DNA of 64,000 nucleotides from an uncultured Draconibacterium sp. Its GTDB lineage: Bacteria > Bacteroidota > Bacteroidia > Bacteroidales > Prolixibacteraceae. The notes beneath the pieces were generated by a model that saw nothing but the letters and a program-made list of their open reading frames with translations, had not been told where the DNA came from and did not search any database. The stretch lies in assembly GCF_913063105.1 (NCBI RefSeq), contig NZ_CAJXYQ010000017.1:1-64000 (forward strand). Reading direction: 5' to 3'. Below, in pieces: positions 55,979 to 64,000 of this stretch (the first letter of the stretch is position 1; each line of letters starts with the position of its first letter). The position numbers were made by a program, and so were the translations under genes.

Positions 55979-57563
55979 TATGGAAAAAACAAATGGCCTT
56001 TTAAAAGTTCCGGAAGAATCGTTTGTGCGCAATAAAATGCGTACAGCAGCGGTAGCGATGGTTGAAAAGTACCAGCTGCTGCCACCGGCAAAAATAGGAA
56101 AGCTTGAGCAGTTGGCCCTGAAGCTGGTGCGCGATTTGGAGCTTTCAGAACATTACATTCCGTTTGCCATGGTATTGCTTGGAAACGAATCGTGGCGAAA
56201 AACGATAAAAGCCACGCCTACCAACCGCCGACTCTTGTTGTTGCCCCAATGCCTGAACAACAAGGAGAAATGCCAGGGTATGTTCGACGAGTTGGGGTTG
56301 AACTGTGCCGGCTGCAAAGCCTGCCCCATCGACGATGTACTGGTGGAAGCTGAGGCCATGGGCTATGCCAACCTGGTGGCCGAAGGAACCACTGTTGCTG
56401 TTGGTCTGGTTGAAGAGGGATCGATTGATGCCGTAATTGGCGTAAGCTGTATGCCGGTTTTACAACGATCATTCGATCCGGTTTCAAATGCTGCAGTGCC
56501 TGTAATTGGTATTCCCCTGCTTTATGATGGTTGCGAAAATACCCGCGCCGACATAAAATGGATATTGGACGAATTACGCTCGTTTGAAACCAACGAGCAA
56601 CACCAACCAATTTCGGTGTCGTTGCTAAAAAACAGAATACAAGAGTTTTTTACAGAAGAACACCTCCGAAAATTCATTCCCGGCCGCGACCAAACAGAAC
56701 AGGTAGCATTGGAATACATGTTGATAGACGGACAACGAATAAGGCCTTTGCTTACAGCGCTCAGTTTCGTGGCCTACACCGGAATTGAGAAAGCTACCCA
56801 CCTGCTGCCTCTCACCATAATAATCGAATGTTTTCATAAGGCTTCGCTTATTCACGACGATATTGAAGACAATGCTCAACACCGTTACAATGCTAAAACT
56901 GCACATGCAAAATACGGTATTGCCCAGGCAATAAATGTAGGCGATTACCTGATTGGAAAAGGCTACGAGATTCTAAGTGATTTAAGTGTTCCGGATGAAA
57001 CTCTGAAAAGAAGCCTGCGCTTTATTGCCCGCTCGCACATCAAACTTACACGTGGGCAGGGAAATGATATTCTTTTTAACAGTGGGCAACTGAACCTGCG
57101 CACGCCGGAAATGATTGAGGTGTTTAAGAACAAAACCGGCGAAGCCATAAAAGTGGCTTTATTACTGGGAGCCATTGTTGGCAATGCGCCGGAACAGGAT
57201 CAGCAAACGCTGGAAAAATTTGCGGATTTTATGGGCATTGCCTACCAAATTCGCGACGATCTGAATGAATACGAGGAGAAACACAAGGAGGAAAAAACCG
57301 GCGATTACCCGTTTTTACTGGCATTGCTTAACGAGCATTTGGCCAAACAAAACCAAGAGACTCCAATCCACCTGACAGAGCAGGTTGTTGCTTTCAGAAA
57401 AATGATTGAAGAGCATAAACTTAAAGTTAAAGCAGAGAAAATGTTGCAAGACTTTGTTGGCAATTGTTACGCAGAGCTGGACAAACTGAACAATGCCAAA
57501 CTTCGGCTGAGCCTTTATGGTGTAATGGGAAAAATTTTTAAGTCTGAAACCTCTAATGAGTAA
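55971..57563 (+). CDS. DUF116-polyprenyl diphosphate synthase fusion
   Basis: A 530-residue two-domain protein. Residues ~70-205 form a DUF116 domain with clustered Cys at 94, 101, 112, 115, 118, 160 and 188 (NCAGCKACP in the middle), a likely iron-sulfur site. Residues ~215-525 are a trans-polyprenyl synthase with GQRIRPL (near 254), first Asp motif DDIED (296-300) in SLIHDDIED, and second motif RDDLNE. Small residues Ala-Ser at -5 and -4 before the first motif suggest a C20 or longer product. ATG 55971 repeats the ATGNNTAA overlap of its neighbours; ATG 55980 is the alternative. Confidence 0.87.
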   Translation: MDNMEKTNGLLKVPEESFVRNKMRTAAVAMVEKYQLLPPAKIGKLEQLALKLVRDLELSEHYIPFAMVLLGNESWRKTIKATPTNRRLLLLPQCLNNKEKCQGMFDELGLNCAGCKACPIDDVLVEAEAMGYANLVAEGTTVAVGLVEEGSIDAVIGVSCMPVLQRSFDPVSNAAVPVIGIPLLYDGCENTRADIKWILDELRSFETNEQHQPISVSLLKNRIQEFFTEEHLRKFIPGRDQTEQVALEYMLIDGQRIRPLLTALSFVAYTGIEKATHLLPLTIIIECFHKASLIHDDIEDNAQHRYNAKTAHAKYGIAQAINVGDYLIGKGYEILSDLSVPDETLKRSLRFIARSHIKLTRGQGNDILFNSGQLNLRTPEMIEVFKNKTGEAIKVALLLGAIVGNAPEQDQQTLEKFADFMGIAYQIRDDLNEYEEKHKEEKTGDYPFLLALLNEHLAKQNQETPIHLTEQVVAFRKMIEEHKLKVKAEKMLQDFVGNCYAELDKLNNAKLRLSLYGVMGKIFKSETSNE

Positions 57564-58416
57564 CTCAAATAAAATTGCGATTTATAAAAAGCTGGTTCGG
57601 CGACTTTCTTATGGATTTAAAACATTATCGCCCGAAATACAAGAGGAAATTATAGGATTTATTCGAAGTCAGCAACACGCTTCGGGTGGTTTTTGCGACC
57701 GTGCCGGAACACCCGATCCTTACTACTCGTTGTTTGGCTGCTGGTTGAGTTTAGCCACCGGAATGGAGACGGAGATTGAGCACTTAAAAACCTATATTTC
57801 AAAGTTCCCAAAAACACAGAGCACTGTTGAAGAACTGGCGCTAAACCTAATGAACTCAGCGTTGTTTCCACAGCAAAAAAACGAATCTTTATTTTCCTTG
57901 CTTCGAAAGGTTTTTTCAGGGCACAACTTCATGGATATTTCGTACCGCTTTTTTCTGCTGGCATTAACCATTGATGCCACTGCCAAAAGTCGCTTTGTTT
58001 TTAACCTGATGGCGCGTGTTTGGCTCCCCTTTTACAAGGTGAAAAAAAACTCGCCTTGTAGTCTGATGGCTGCACTGTGTTTTGCACGTTTCGATATGGG
58101 ATTAGGCTACAAAAATCACCAAAAATTATTGGTGGAGTTTCACCAAAAAAAAGCAGGATTCAGAACTTTTGAAAGCACTCCTTTTAGCGACACACTATCT
58201 ACGGGCGTGGCACTTTTTGCTTTAGCCGAAACCAATTATGACCTCCGCCTAATCACTCCGGACTGTCTGGATTTTATTCAAATGAATTATCTTTCAGGAG
58301 CTTTTTTATCGGGCGACGGCGATGAAACCCGCGATTTAGAGTATACTTTTTACGGGCTGCTCGCTGTAGGAAGCCTTACAAAGGATGAAGGATTAAAATG
58401 GAATGAGGAACAATGA
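57556..58416 (+). CDS. Small prenyltransferase/squalene-cyclase-fold protein
   Basis: A 286-residue helical protein with motifs of the (alpha/alpha)6 barrel family. EIIGFIRSQQHASGGFCDRAGTPD near 35 and DLEYTFYGLLAVGSL near 260 resemble QW-type and prenyltransferase-beta repeats. It is less than half the size of a full squalene-hopene cyclase, and the DxDD motif is absent. It may be a single-barrel partner or substrate-binding subunit for the cyclase encoded 69 bp downstream. It overlaps the prenyl synthase by 8 bp (ATGAGTAA). Function unproven. Confidence 0.7.
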   Translation: MSNSNKIAIYKKLVRRLSYGFKTLSPEIQEEIIGFIRSQQHASGGFCDRAGTPDPYYSLFGCWLSLATGMETEIEHLKTYISKFPKTQSTVEELALNLMNSALFPQQKNESLFSLLRKVFSGHNFMDISYRFFLLALTIDATAKSRFVFNLMARVWLPFYKVKKNSPCSLMAALCFARFDMGLGYKNHQKLLVEFHQKKAGFRTFESTPFSDTLSTGVALFALAETNYDLRLITPDCLDFIQMNYLSGAFLSGDGDETRDLEYTFYGLLAVGSLTKDEGLKWNEEQ

Positions 58417-58485
58417 TTAACAGTTTTTAATTTTTGAAGGAGTTAACAAAAAGCAAATTTTTGCGACTCTGCGACAAAAAATTCC

Positions 58486-60333
58486 TTGTGTCTTCAAGAC
58501 TTTGTGTTTAAATTATTGAAAGTGAAAAAAGAAGAGTTGGAAATACGTTTTAAGGAACTGAGCGATATTTTGCTTGATGAATTGAACGAAGATGGTTTCT
58601 GGTCGGGAAAATTATCGTCGAGTGCACTTGGTGTGGCAGTAGCTGTTACAGCACTGCATTTCCACAATGCATCAATTCATCAAAAAGAAATTAAAAAGGG
58701 CCTTGAATGGCTTTCTTTACATCAGAATGGCGGAGGTGGTTATGGCGACACCCCCGAAAGCCCGGCAAATATTTCAACCTCTTTGCTTTCTTATGCGGCA
58801 TTGAATCTATACGCAAAAAATAATCCTGAGGTAAAAGTTACTCAGCAAAAACTAGCAGATTACCTGCTTACACAAAATGTTGATGTTCGCTCTGATCAGG
58901 TGGCCCAGGTTATTCTTAACCATTACCAAAAAGATTATACATTCTCGGTTCCCATTTTAACCATGTGTGCGCTTTGCGGCATTCCGGGCGACGATGGATT
59001 TAAACACATCCCGCAATTGCCCTTTGAACTGGCATTATTGCCACGCCGCTTTTATCGCTTGCTAAATTTAAGTGTGGTAAGCTATGCCATTCCGGCACTA
59101 ATTGCTGTCGGTATAGTGGTGTTTCGCAAGAAAAAAACAAATGGATTAACACGTTCCATCCGGGCAAAAGCCGAAAAGAAAGCGCTTAAAATTCTGGAAA
59201 AATTGCTGCCGGAAAGTGGTGGTTTTCTGGAAGCTATTCCGCTAACGGCATTTGTTGCACTAAGTTTAATAAACGCAGGCTTAAGAGATTCTGTAATTGT
59301 TGACAAAGGAATTGCCTTTTTAAAGCGCACCCAACGCAACGATGGCAGCTGGCCTATTGATATCGACCTCTCTACCTGGGTTACCACACTCAGCATAAAA
59401 GCTTTGGGCGAGCGTAAAAACGAAGTCTTGTCGGAGAGGCAACAAAAACGAATTGTTAATCATTTACTTTCGGTGCAAAATAAAACCATTCATCCGTTTA
59501 ACGGCACCTCGCCGGGAGGCTGGGGCTGGACCAATTTCTCGGGATCGGTACCCGATTGCGACGATACCCCCGGAGCGATTCTGGCACTTCTTATGTTGGC
59601 GCCGCACCATACAATCAGGGAGGAAATGCTGGCAGGTGGTGAATGGCTGCTTCAACTACAAAATAACGATGGCGGTTTCCCTACATTCTCGCGGGGCTGG
59701 GGCAAACTACCTTTCGACCAAAGTTGTGCCGATTTAAGCGGACACTGCCTTTTAGCACTTGCCAAACTGCTGGATGTATACAATTCTGATTTAAATGCGA
59801 AGCAGAAAAAACAATACTTAAGAGCTATAAATAAAGCCATCGCTTATCTGAAAAAAAACCAAAAAGAAAACGGATCGTGGCTGCCGCTTTGGTTTGGCAA
59901 CCAACACTCCAAAAATCATGAAAATCCGGTGTATGGAACAGCGCGGGTACTCACGTATTTACTGAAAACAAAAGTAGTGTTGAAAGACGAACCCGTACTG
60001 TTGAAGAAAATAGAAGAAATGAATTCTGCAGGAAAGAACTTCCTTTTGAATGTTCAGAATATAGATGGTAGCTGGGGTGACGATTCTGGAATTAAAGGCT
60101 CAATTGAAGAAACAGCACTTGCCATTGCTGCTTTGAGTGACGTAAAATGGACTGCCGAAATTGAAAAAGGCTTCAACTGGCTGAATAATTATTACCAAAG
60201 AAACGGCTTAAAAAAAGCCCCTGTAGGGTTGTACTTTGCCTCGTTGTGGTACGATGAGAAGCTGTATCCTTTAACCGCTTACCTCGAAGCCATAAGCCTG
60301 ACTTCGTTTCGAAAGGAAATAATTAAAAGCTAA
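58486..60333 (+). CDS. Class II terpene cyclase (squalene-hopene cyclase family)
   Basis: Up to 615 residues, close to the ~630 of squalene-hopene cyclases. The catalytic DxDD is intact: DCDDT at about 357-361, in the family context GGWGWTN...VPDCDDTPGAI. QW-type repeats appear as NDGSWPIDIDLSTW (near 285), NDGGFPTFSRGW (near 394), NGSWLPLWFG and DGSWGDDSGI. A hydrophobic patch near 195-213 may be the membrane-entry channel. It probably protonates and cyclises a polyprenyl chain. No squalene synthase is in the window. No ATG is available at the N-terminus; start may be TTG 58486, TTG 58516 or GTG 58522. Confidence 0.88.
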   Translation: MCLQDFVFKLLKVKKEELEIRFKELSDILLDELNEDGFWSGKLSSSALGVAVAVTALHFHNASIHQKEIKKGLEWLSLHQNGGGGYGDTPESPANISTSLLSYAALNLYAKNNPEVKVTQQKLADYLLTQNVDVRSDQVAQVILNHYQKDYTFSVPILTMCALCGIPGDDGFKHIPQLPFELALLPRRFYRLLNLSVVSYAIPALIAVGIVVFRKKKTNGLTRSIRAKAEKKALKILEKLLPESGGFLEAIPLTAFVALSLINAGLRDSVIVDKGIAFLKRTQRNDGSWPIDIDLSTWVTTLSIKALGERKNEVLSERQQKRIVNHLLSVQNKTIHPFNGTSPGGWGWTNFSGSVPDCDDTPGAILALLMLAPHHTIREEMLAGGEWLLQLQNNDGGFPTFSRGWGKLPFDQSCADLSGHCLLALAKLLDVYNSDLNAKQKKQYLRAINKAIAYLKKNQKENGSWLPLWFGNQHSKNHENPVYGTARVLTYLLKTKVVLKDEPVLLKKIEEMNSAGKNFLLNVQNIDGSWGDDSGIKGSIEETALAIAALSDVKWTAEIEKGFNWLNNYYQRNGLKKAPVGLYFASLWYDEKLYPLTAYLEAISLTSFRKEIIKS

Positions 60334-61076
60334 ATTTCGGCAACCTGCTTATTTTTCAGTGTTCCATCTTCCATTATGACAGCATAGAAATAACCGGCGC
60401 CAAAATCCTTTTCCAGCGTAAGTTTTCCGTTAAAAGTAACCACATCGCCTACTTTCACGTTAGCCTGTGTTGTTATGGTAAGATCGAAACTACTACCAAC
60501 TCCGGTACCATCCTGAATATGTACCCAGTTCTTCCCCATTACCCGATTGTTCACTTTTACTACCACGCCACGAATTTCAAACTCCTTACTGCTAAATTTT
60601 TCCTTTTGTGCAAAAACCTCAGCAATAGTCAATTCTCCTTCCACTTTGTTAATATTCACCTCTTCCACATTTGGAGAAACTTTTCCCTGATGCGTTGCAG
60701 GGTTTCCTCTGTTAGTAGATGCAGGCGTTGAAGTTGTTCCGGGTGTTCGGCTAATTTTACTCACAAAGTAAATGAGCTCAAAAGTTTTGTCAATCTCTTT
60801 ACTGTGAAAATTTTGCATGGGCAAGGCATCAAAAAAATAGAGTACTTCGCCGGGGTTTACATTTTGTTTTGCTATGGCAATCCACTTCTCCTTACTATCT
60901 TCCTTTGCACTGATGTAGGTGTATGTATTTCCCTGAATAACTTCCGAAACCTTAATCATATTAAATACGCTCTCGTTTTGCGCCTGGTCCGGTGTGCCTT
61001 TTCTATTTTCATTACATGCCAACATCAAGCCGGCAATTATTAATATCAACGGTATTTTTACCCATTTTTTATCCAT
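60330..61076 (-). CDS. Lipoprotein with an OB-fold-like domain
   Basis: A 248-residue lipoprotein from ATG 61076 (an ATG two codons upstream is also possible), with lipobox GLMLAC near residue 19. The C-terminal ~100 residues (EFEIRGVVVKVNNRVMGKNWVHIQDGTG..., VKVGDVVTFNGKLTLEKDFGAGYFYAVIMEDG) look like a nucleic-acid/OB-type fold seen in exported NrfJ-like or DUF4539-like proteins. A Thr/Pro-rich linker precedes it. Function is unknown. Its stop overlaps the cyclase stop by 4 bp tail-to-tail, so it is not part of that operon. Confidence 0.68.
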   Translation of the reverse strand: MDKKWVKIPLILIIAGLMLACNENRKGTPDQAQNESVFNMIKVSEVIQGNTYTYISAKEDSKEKWIAIAKQNVNPGEVLYFFDALPMQNFHSKEIDKTFELIYFVSKISRTPGTTSTPASTNRGNPATHQGKVSPNVEEVNINKVEGELTIAEVFAQKEKFSSKEFEIRGVVVKVNNRVMGKNWVHIQDGTGVGSSFDLTITTQANVKVGDVVTFNGKLTLEKDFGAGYFYAVIMEDGTLKNKQVAEI

Positions 61077-61219
61077 CCTCATTCTTCCTTAGTTATTAAA
61101 TTAATTAAAAGTATACGCACTAAAACAACAGTAACAAAAGAATTGTTGTCTTGGCTTGCCGGATATAAAATAAAAATAGAAAACCGCCTAGTTTAAAGCA
61201 CATACTTTAGAAGCGGTGT

Positions 61220-62494
61220 TTAGTTTAACCTGGCCAGCTCAGGAAGAGGGACCCACTGAATTTTTTGCAGCTCCAGCATCATCGAATCTTTTAGCGCCAT
61301 ATAACGCTCCATATTTTCCTCTTTTACCGGCTCTACAGGTGGCGCCTTAACCTTTAGCGGATCAACCAGACTGCCGTTTTTTGCCACCCTAAAATCGAGG
61401 TGCGGACCGGTAGCAATGCCGGTTGACCCAACATAGCCAATAATCTGCCCTTGTTTTACGCGCGAACCGGTTGATATGCCCTTGGCATAACCCGAAAGGT
61501 GCATGTAGGTTGTGGTATAAACCGAATTGTGTTTTATTTTCAGGTAGTTTCCACCTCCTCCTTTTTGGTAGGCTTTTGTTATAACCGTACCATCACCAAT
61601 GCTCATTACGGGTGTTCCGCGCGGAGCAGCATAATCAACTCCGCGGTGCGGACGACGAATGCGCAACACCGGGTGCATGCGGCTGTTAGAAAAACGCGAA
61701 CTGATTCGCGAAAATTTAAGCGGTGCCTTTAAAAACGCTTTACGCAGGCTTTTCCCCTGGTCGTCGAAATAATCGAAACGCTCATCCTGGTCAAACAAAA
61801 AGGCATAATTCTCGTCGCCGTAATGGTCAAACTGTACAGCATAAATCTCGCCAATACCTATTGACGTTGAATCAACAAACTGCTCGTCGTAAATCACCCG
61901 AAAACGATCGCCTTTTTGAATGGCAAAAAAATCGATGGTCCAGGCAAAAATATCTGAAAGTTCCAGGGCAAGCATAGGATCTTGTCCGTTGTCAACCATG
62001 GCATTCCACAACGAGGTTTCCACTTCGCCCTTTGCGGTGCGCAAGCGGGTTTGAACTTCTTTTTTACCCTGGTAAATCCCCAGGGTATCGGTAAGTTCAA
62101 AAATGGTATAATCTACTGCCGAATTTTCGTAAACAAAATATTTGGCTACCGGAACAGAATCAAGCGTTGAAAAAATACAGAAATTTTCGCCACTTTTTAT
62201 CTTACGCACATCAAAAACATCTTTTGATTTTCGGGCAATTTTATCGATGGTTCCCATGCCCACACCTCGCGCGTTTAAAATCTGGCTGAGGTACTGGTTG
62301 TTTTTTACGATCCCCATTTCAAGCGCAAAAGAATCAACCGGCAACCCGTATTTTAAAACCGGCACCTTAACTTCTGCAAGCGTATCAAGGGCTGGCGCTT
62401 CAACTTGCTTTGTATTTTTTGGTGTGCACGAAAACAATTGACTAACTGCAACAGCCATTACCATCCCCACAACTATCGATCTCAAATTCCCCAT
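61220..62494 (-). CDS. M23 family peptidoglycan peptidase
   Basis: A 424-residue predicted lipoprotein (LFSC near 23). The N-terminal ~250 residues include an OapA/LysM-like segment (KNNQYLSQILNARGVGMGTIDKIARKS). The C-terminal LytM domain shows HPVLRIRRPHRGVDYAAPRGTPV (HxxxD zinc ligands) near 280 and GYVGSTGIATGPHLDFRV near 355. The usual HxH is HLD here, with Asp in place of the last His; I believe such forms occur in other Bacteroidota. It may be an active endopeptidase with an Asp ligand or a regulatory homologue. Confidence 0.87.
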   Translation of the reverse strand: MGNLRSIVVGMVMAVAVSQLFSCTPKNTKQVEAPALDTLAEVKVPVLKYGLPVDSFALEMGIVKNNQYLSQILNARGVGMGTIDKIARKSKDVFDVRKIKSGENFCIFSTLDSVPVAKYFVYENSAVDYTIFELTDTLGIYQGKKEVQTRLRTAKGEVETSLWNAMVDNGQDPMLALELSDIFAWTIDFFAIQKGDRFRVIYDEQFVDSTSIGIGEIYAVQFDHYGDENYAFLFDQDERFDYFDDQGKSLRKAFLKAPLKFSRISSRFSNSRMHPVLRIRRPHRGVDYAAPRGTPVMSIGDGTVITKAYQKGGGGNYLKIKHNSVYTTTYMHLSGYAKGISTGSRVKQGQIIGYVGSTGIATGPHLDFRVAKNGSLVDPLKVKAPPVEPVKEENMERYMALKDSMMLELQKIQWVPLPELARLN

Positions 62495-62611
62495 GTGTAT
62501 ATTTTAAGTTAGGCAAAAATAAGAAAACTGAAAAGATAACAAGATTAGTATGTAAGCTTTATAAAGATTTGAGATTATGGAACGAAATATTTGATTTTGA
62601 TCGTGCCGTGT

Positions 62612-63490
62612 CTATAATTTTAGTTTGTCAAATCCCTGACCGTAAACCCCCATAACACTGCCCATTGAGATAAATGCATCAGGATCGATTTGTTTTATTT
62701 TTCGAAAAATAGCACCGGTCTCTTTCTTACGCACTACCGACATAATTACTTTGGTTTCCTGCTTGGTGTACCATCCCGAGCCCTGGAGTAAGGTTACGCC
62801 CCTAATGGCTTCGGTATTGATGTACTCGGCAATTTTCTCGTATTCTTTTGAAATGATAAACATTTGCGCCGAACGATTGGCGCCGCTTAAAAACGAATCG
62901 AGCGAATAAGAAACCACCCACATCATTACATAGCCGTACACCAGTTTTTCTGCCGATTGAAAAACAAAATAAACCGAAGCAATAATTACCACATCGCAAA
63001 GCATAATTACCCGCCCGGGGCTCACGTTGCGGTATTTGTTAATAATCATGGCAATAATATCTGTTCCTCCGGTGCTTCCACCACGCGAAAAAACCAGGCC
63101 CAGTCCAATTCCACTCATCATGCCTCCCAGTACTGATGACAGAAACATATCATCAACCAATGGTTCTTTTACCATATCCTGAAAAATGGCAAAGAATGCC
63201 GATACAACAATAATGCTGTAAATGGTTTTCACACCAAAATTGGCTCCTAAAATTTTTATAGCTATTAAAACCAGGAAAATGTTTATAACGAAATAGGTAA
63301 TACTTATGGGTATTTTTGTGGCGTAAAAAATTATCGCACCTACCCCGCTTATTCCACCACCAGCAATTTCTGCCGGAAGAACAAACAAGTTCCAGGCCAT
63401 GGTAAACAAAAACAACCCCAGAGTCATTATCCCGTAGTCCTGAATGGTAAGCATTAACTTTTTCTGAGTAGTAAACAATTGTGTAAACAT
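62612..63490 (-). CDS. YitT family membrane protein
   Basis: A 292-residue inner-membrane protein with five to six hydrophobic segments (about 15-195), including the conserved VFSRGGSTGGTDIIAMIINKYRNVSPGRVIM (DUF161/YitT signature, near 135). A C-terminal cytoplasmic DUF2179 domain follows (about 215-285: RGVTLLQGSGWYTKQETKVIMSVVRKKE). The function of the family is unknown; a transport role is often guessed. It lies between the M23 gene and leuS on the same strand, with a terminator between it and leuS. Confidence 0.9.
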   Translation of the reverse strand: MFTQLFTTQKKLMLTIQDYGIMTLGLFLFTMAWNLFVLPAEIAGGGISGVGAIIFYATKIPISITYFVINIFLVLIAIKILGANFGVKTIYSIIVVSAFFAIFQDMVKEPLVDDMFLSSVLGGMMSGIGLGLVFSRGGSTGGTDIIAMIINKYRNVSPGRVIMLCDVVIIASVYFVFQSAEKLVYGYVMMWVVSYSLDSFLSGANRSAQMFIISKEYEKIAEYINTEAIRGVTLLQGSGWYTKQETKVIMSVVRKKETGAIFRKIKQIDPDAFISMGSVMGVYGQGFDKLKL

Positions 63491-63596
63491 TCCTAAATTT
63501 TATCCTTGTTAAAAAATCGCGCAAAAGAACAAAGGCTAAAGGTAAAAAATGGTGATGATTGTCAGGGTATTGAGAATTAATATTTTGTTCATAAAA

Positions 63597-63628
63597 AAAG
63601 GATGTTTACCAATTGGCACACATCCTTT
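63597..63628 (-). terminator. leuS terminator
   Basis: AAAGGATGT (63597-63605) pairs with ACATCCTTT (63620-63628). On the minus strand the stem is followed by a T-run, about 70 bp past the leuS stop. Confidence 0.75.
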
Positions 63629-63698
63629 CGCTTATCATTAGTTGGCTGATTAGCCTTTAACTGCACAATTTTAATTGGCAGCTGAGCTCCCTTAACTC

Positions 63699-64000
63699 TT
63701 AGCCAACAGCCACATTTATAATCTTTTTCGGTACAAAAATAAATTTGCGAACCGTTTTTCCTTCTAACCATTTAGCGGAACGCTCGTCGGCCAGTACCGT
63801 TTTTTCCACCTCATCTTTTGGCATATCCAAAGGCAGCTCAATTTTAAAACGCATTTTACCATTAAACGATACGGGGTATTCATGCGAGTCTTCGGTTAAT
63901 AAATTCTGGTCAACTGCAGGCCAGGCCTCGTAGGCTAAAGTGTCATTATTTCCGTATAACGACCATAGCTCTTCGGCCATGTGGGGCGCGTAAGGTGCCA
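63699..64000 (-). CDS. leuS: Leucyl-tRNA synthetase, C-terminal part, cut by the window edge
   Basis: The last ~100 residues of LeuS. The frame is open to the edge and reads APYAPHMAEELW near the cut, the hallmark of the LeuS anticodon-binding helical domain. It continues into the C-terminal domain (FKIELPLDMPKDEVEKTVLADE...RKFIFVPKKIINVAVG). The catalytic HIGH and KMSKS motifs lie outside the window. Confidence 0.9.
   Translation of the reverse strand, partial: APYAPHMAEELWSLYGNNDTLAYEAWPAVDQNLLTEDSHEYPVSFNGKMRFKIELPLDMPKDEVEKTVLADERSAKWLEGKTVRKFIFVPKKIINVAVG

Noticed and set aside
58417..58485. Promoter between the small cyclase-fold gene and the cyclase gene
   Set aside because: No TAnnTTTG with a TTTG at correct spacing was found in the 69-bp gap, so I treat the five genes as one operon.
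54031..60333. Standard hopanoid operon
   Set aside because: No hpnC/D/E squalene genes, no hpnG, and a prenyl synthase fusion instead; only the cyclase fold is shared.

Overview
The window is a chromosome segment from a member of the Bacteroidota, most likely a marine or anaerobic Marinilabiliales/Prolixibacteraceae-type bacterium. That placement is inference. The support is Bacteroidota-type promoters (TTTG about 19 bp before TAnnTTTG), many lipoproteins, GH97 and GH29 glycosidases, a formylglycine sulfatase, [FeFe]-hydrogenase maturases, an rpsO-pnp pair with an Arg/Asp/Gly-tailed PNPase, and REP-associated (RAYT) transposases. No tRNA, rRNA, CRISPR array, prophage or classical insertion sequence was seen.

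Layout. 1-2.9 kb is repeat-rich: two nearly identical RAYT copies bracket a PD40 lipoprotein gene, with hairpin arrays and a 56-residue lipoprotein. 3-17 kb is housekeeping and redox: an AraC regulator, an octaheme cytochrome c-TPR protein with a DUF3124 lipoprotein, a LYS1/alanine-dehydrogenase-like enzyme, htpG, a class V aminotransferase, a patatin, a GroES-like protein, a secreted four-repeat acidic protein with an A-rich leader, map and an acyl-ACP thioesterase. 17-27 kb holds a GH97 glucosidase, a hybrid histidine kinase, miaA, cutC, a GH29 fucosidase and a SulP transporter preceded by a possible three-way-junction RNA.

27-36 kb is the [FeFe]-hydrogenase maturation region (hydE; TM1266-like, hydG, aspA; hydF). 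Between aspA and hydF lies a module of two related exported Cys/Lys-rich proteins flanking a two-component system. Both small genes are preceded by the same 11-bp-phased TTAAC direct repeats, so they may be the system's targets. 36-53 kb holds a GDSL hydrolase overlapping kynureninase, a candidate noncoding RNA divergent from rpsO, rpsO, pnp, a prolyl oligopeptidase, a deoxynucleoside kinase, a large TPR lipoprotein, an M20 dipeptidase, a sulfatase, a nuclease/phosphatase-fold protein and a second GH29 enzyme.

54-60 kb is the most striking part. It is a tight five-gene operon: an HdrA-like 2x[4Fe-4S] protein, a radical SAM enzyme, a DUF116-polyprenyl synthase fusion, a small prenyltransferase/cyclase-fold protein, and a squalene-hopene-cyclase-like enzyme with an intact DxDDT motif. 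Three consecutive junctions are 8-bp ATGNNTAA overlaps. This looks like an iron-sulfur/radical-SAM terpenoid pathway I cannot match to a described one. The window ends with an OB-fold-like lipoprotein, an M23 peptidase, a YitT-family membrane protein and the C-terminus of leucyl-tRNA synthetase.
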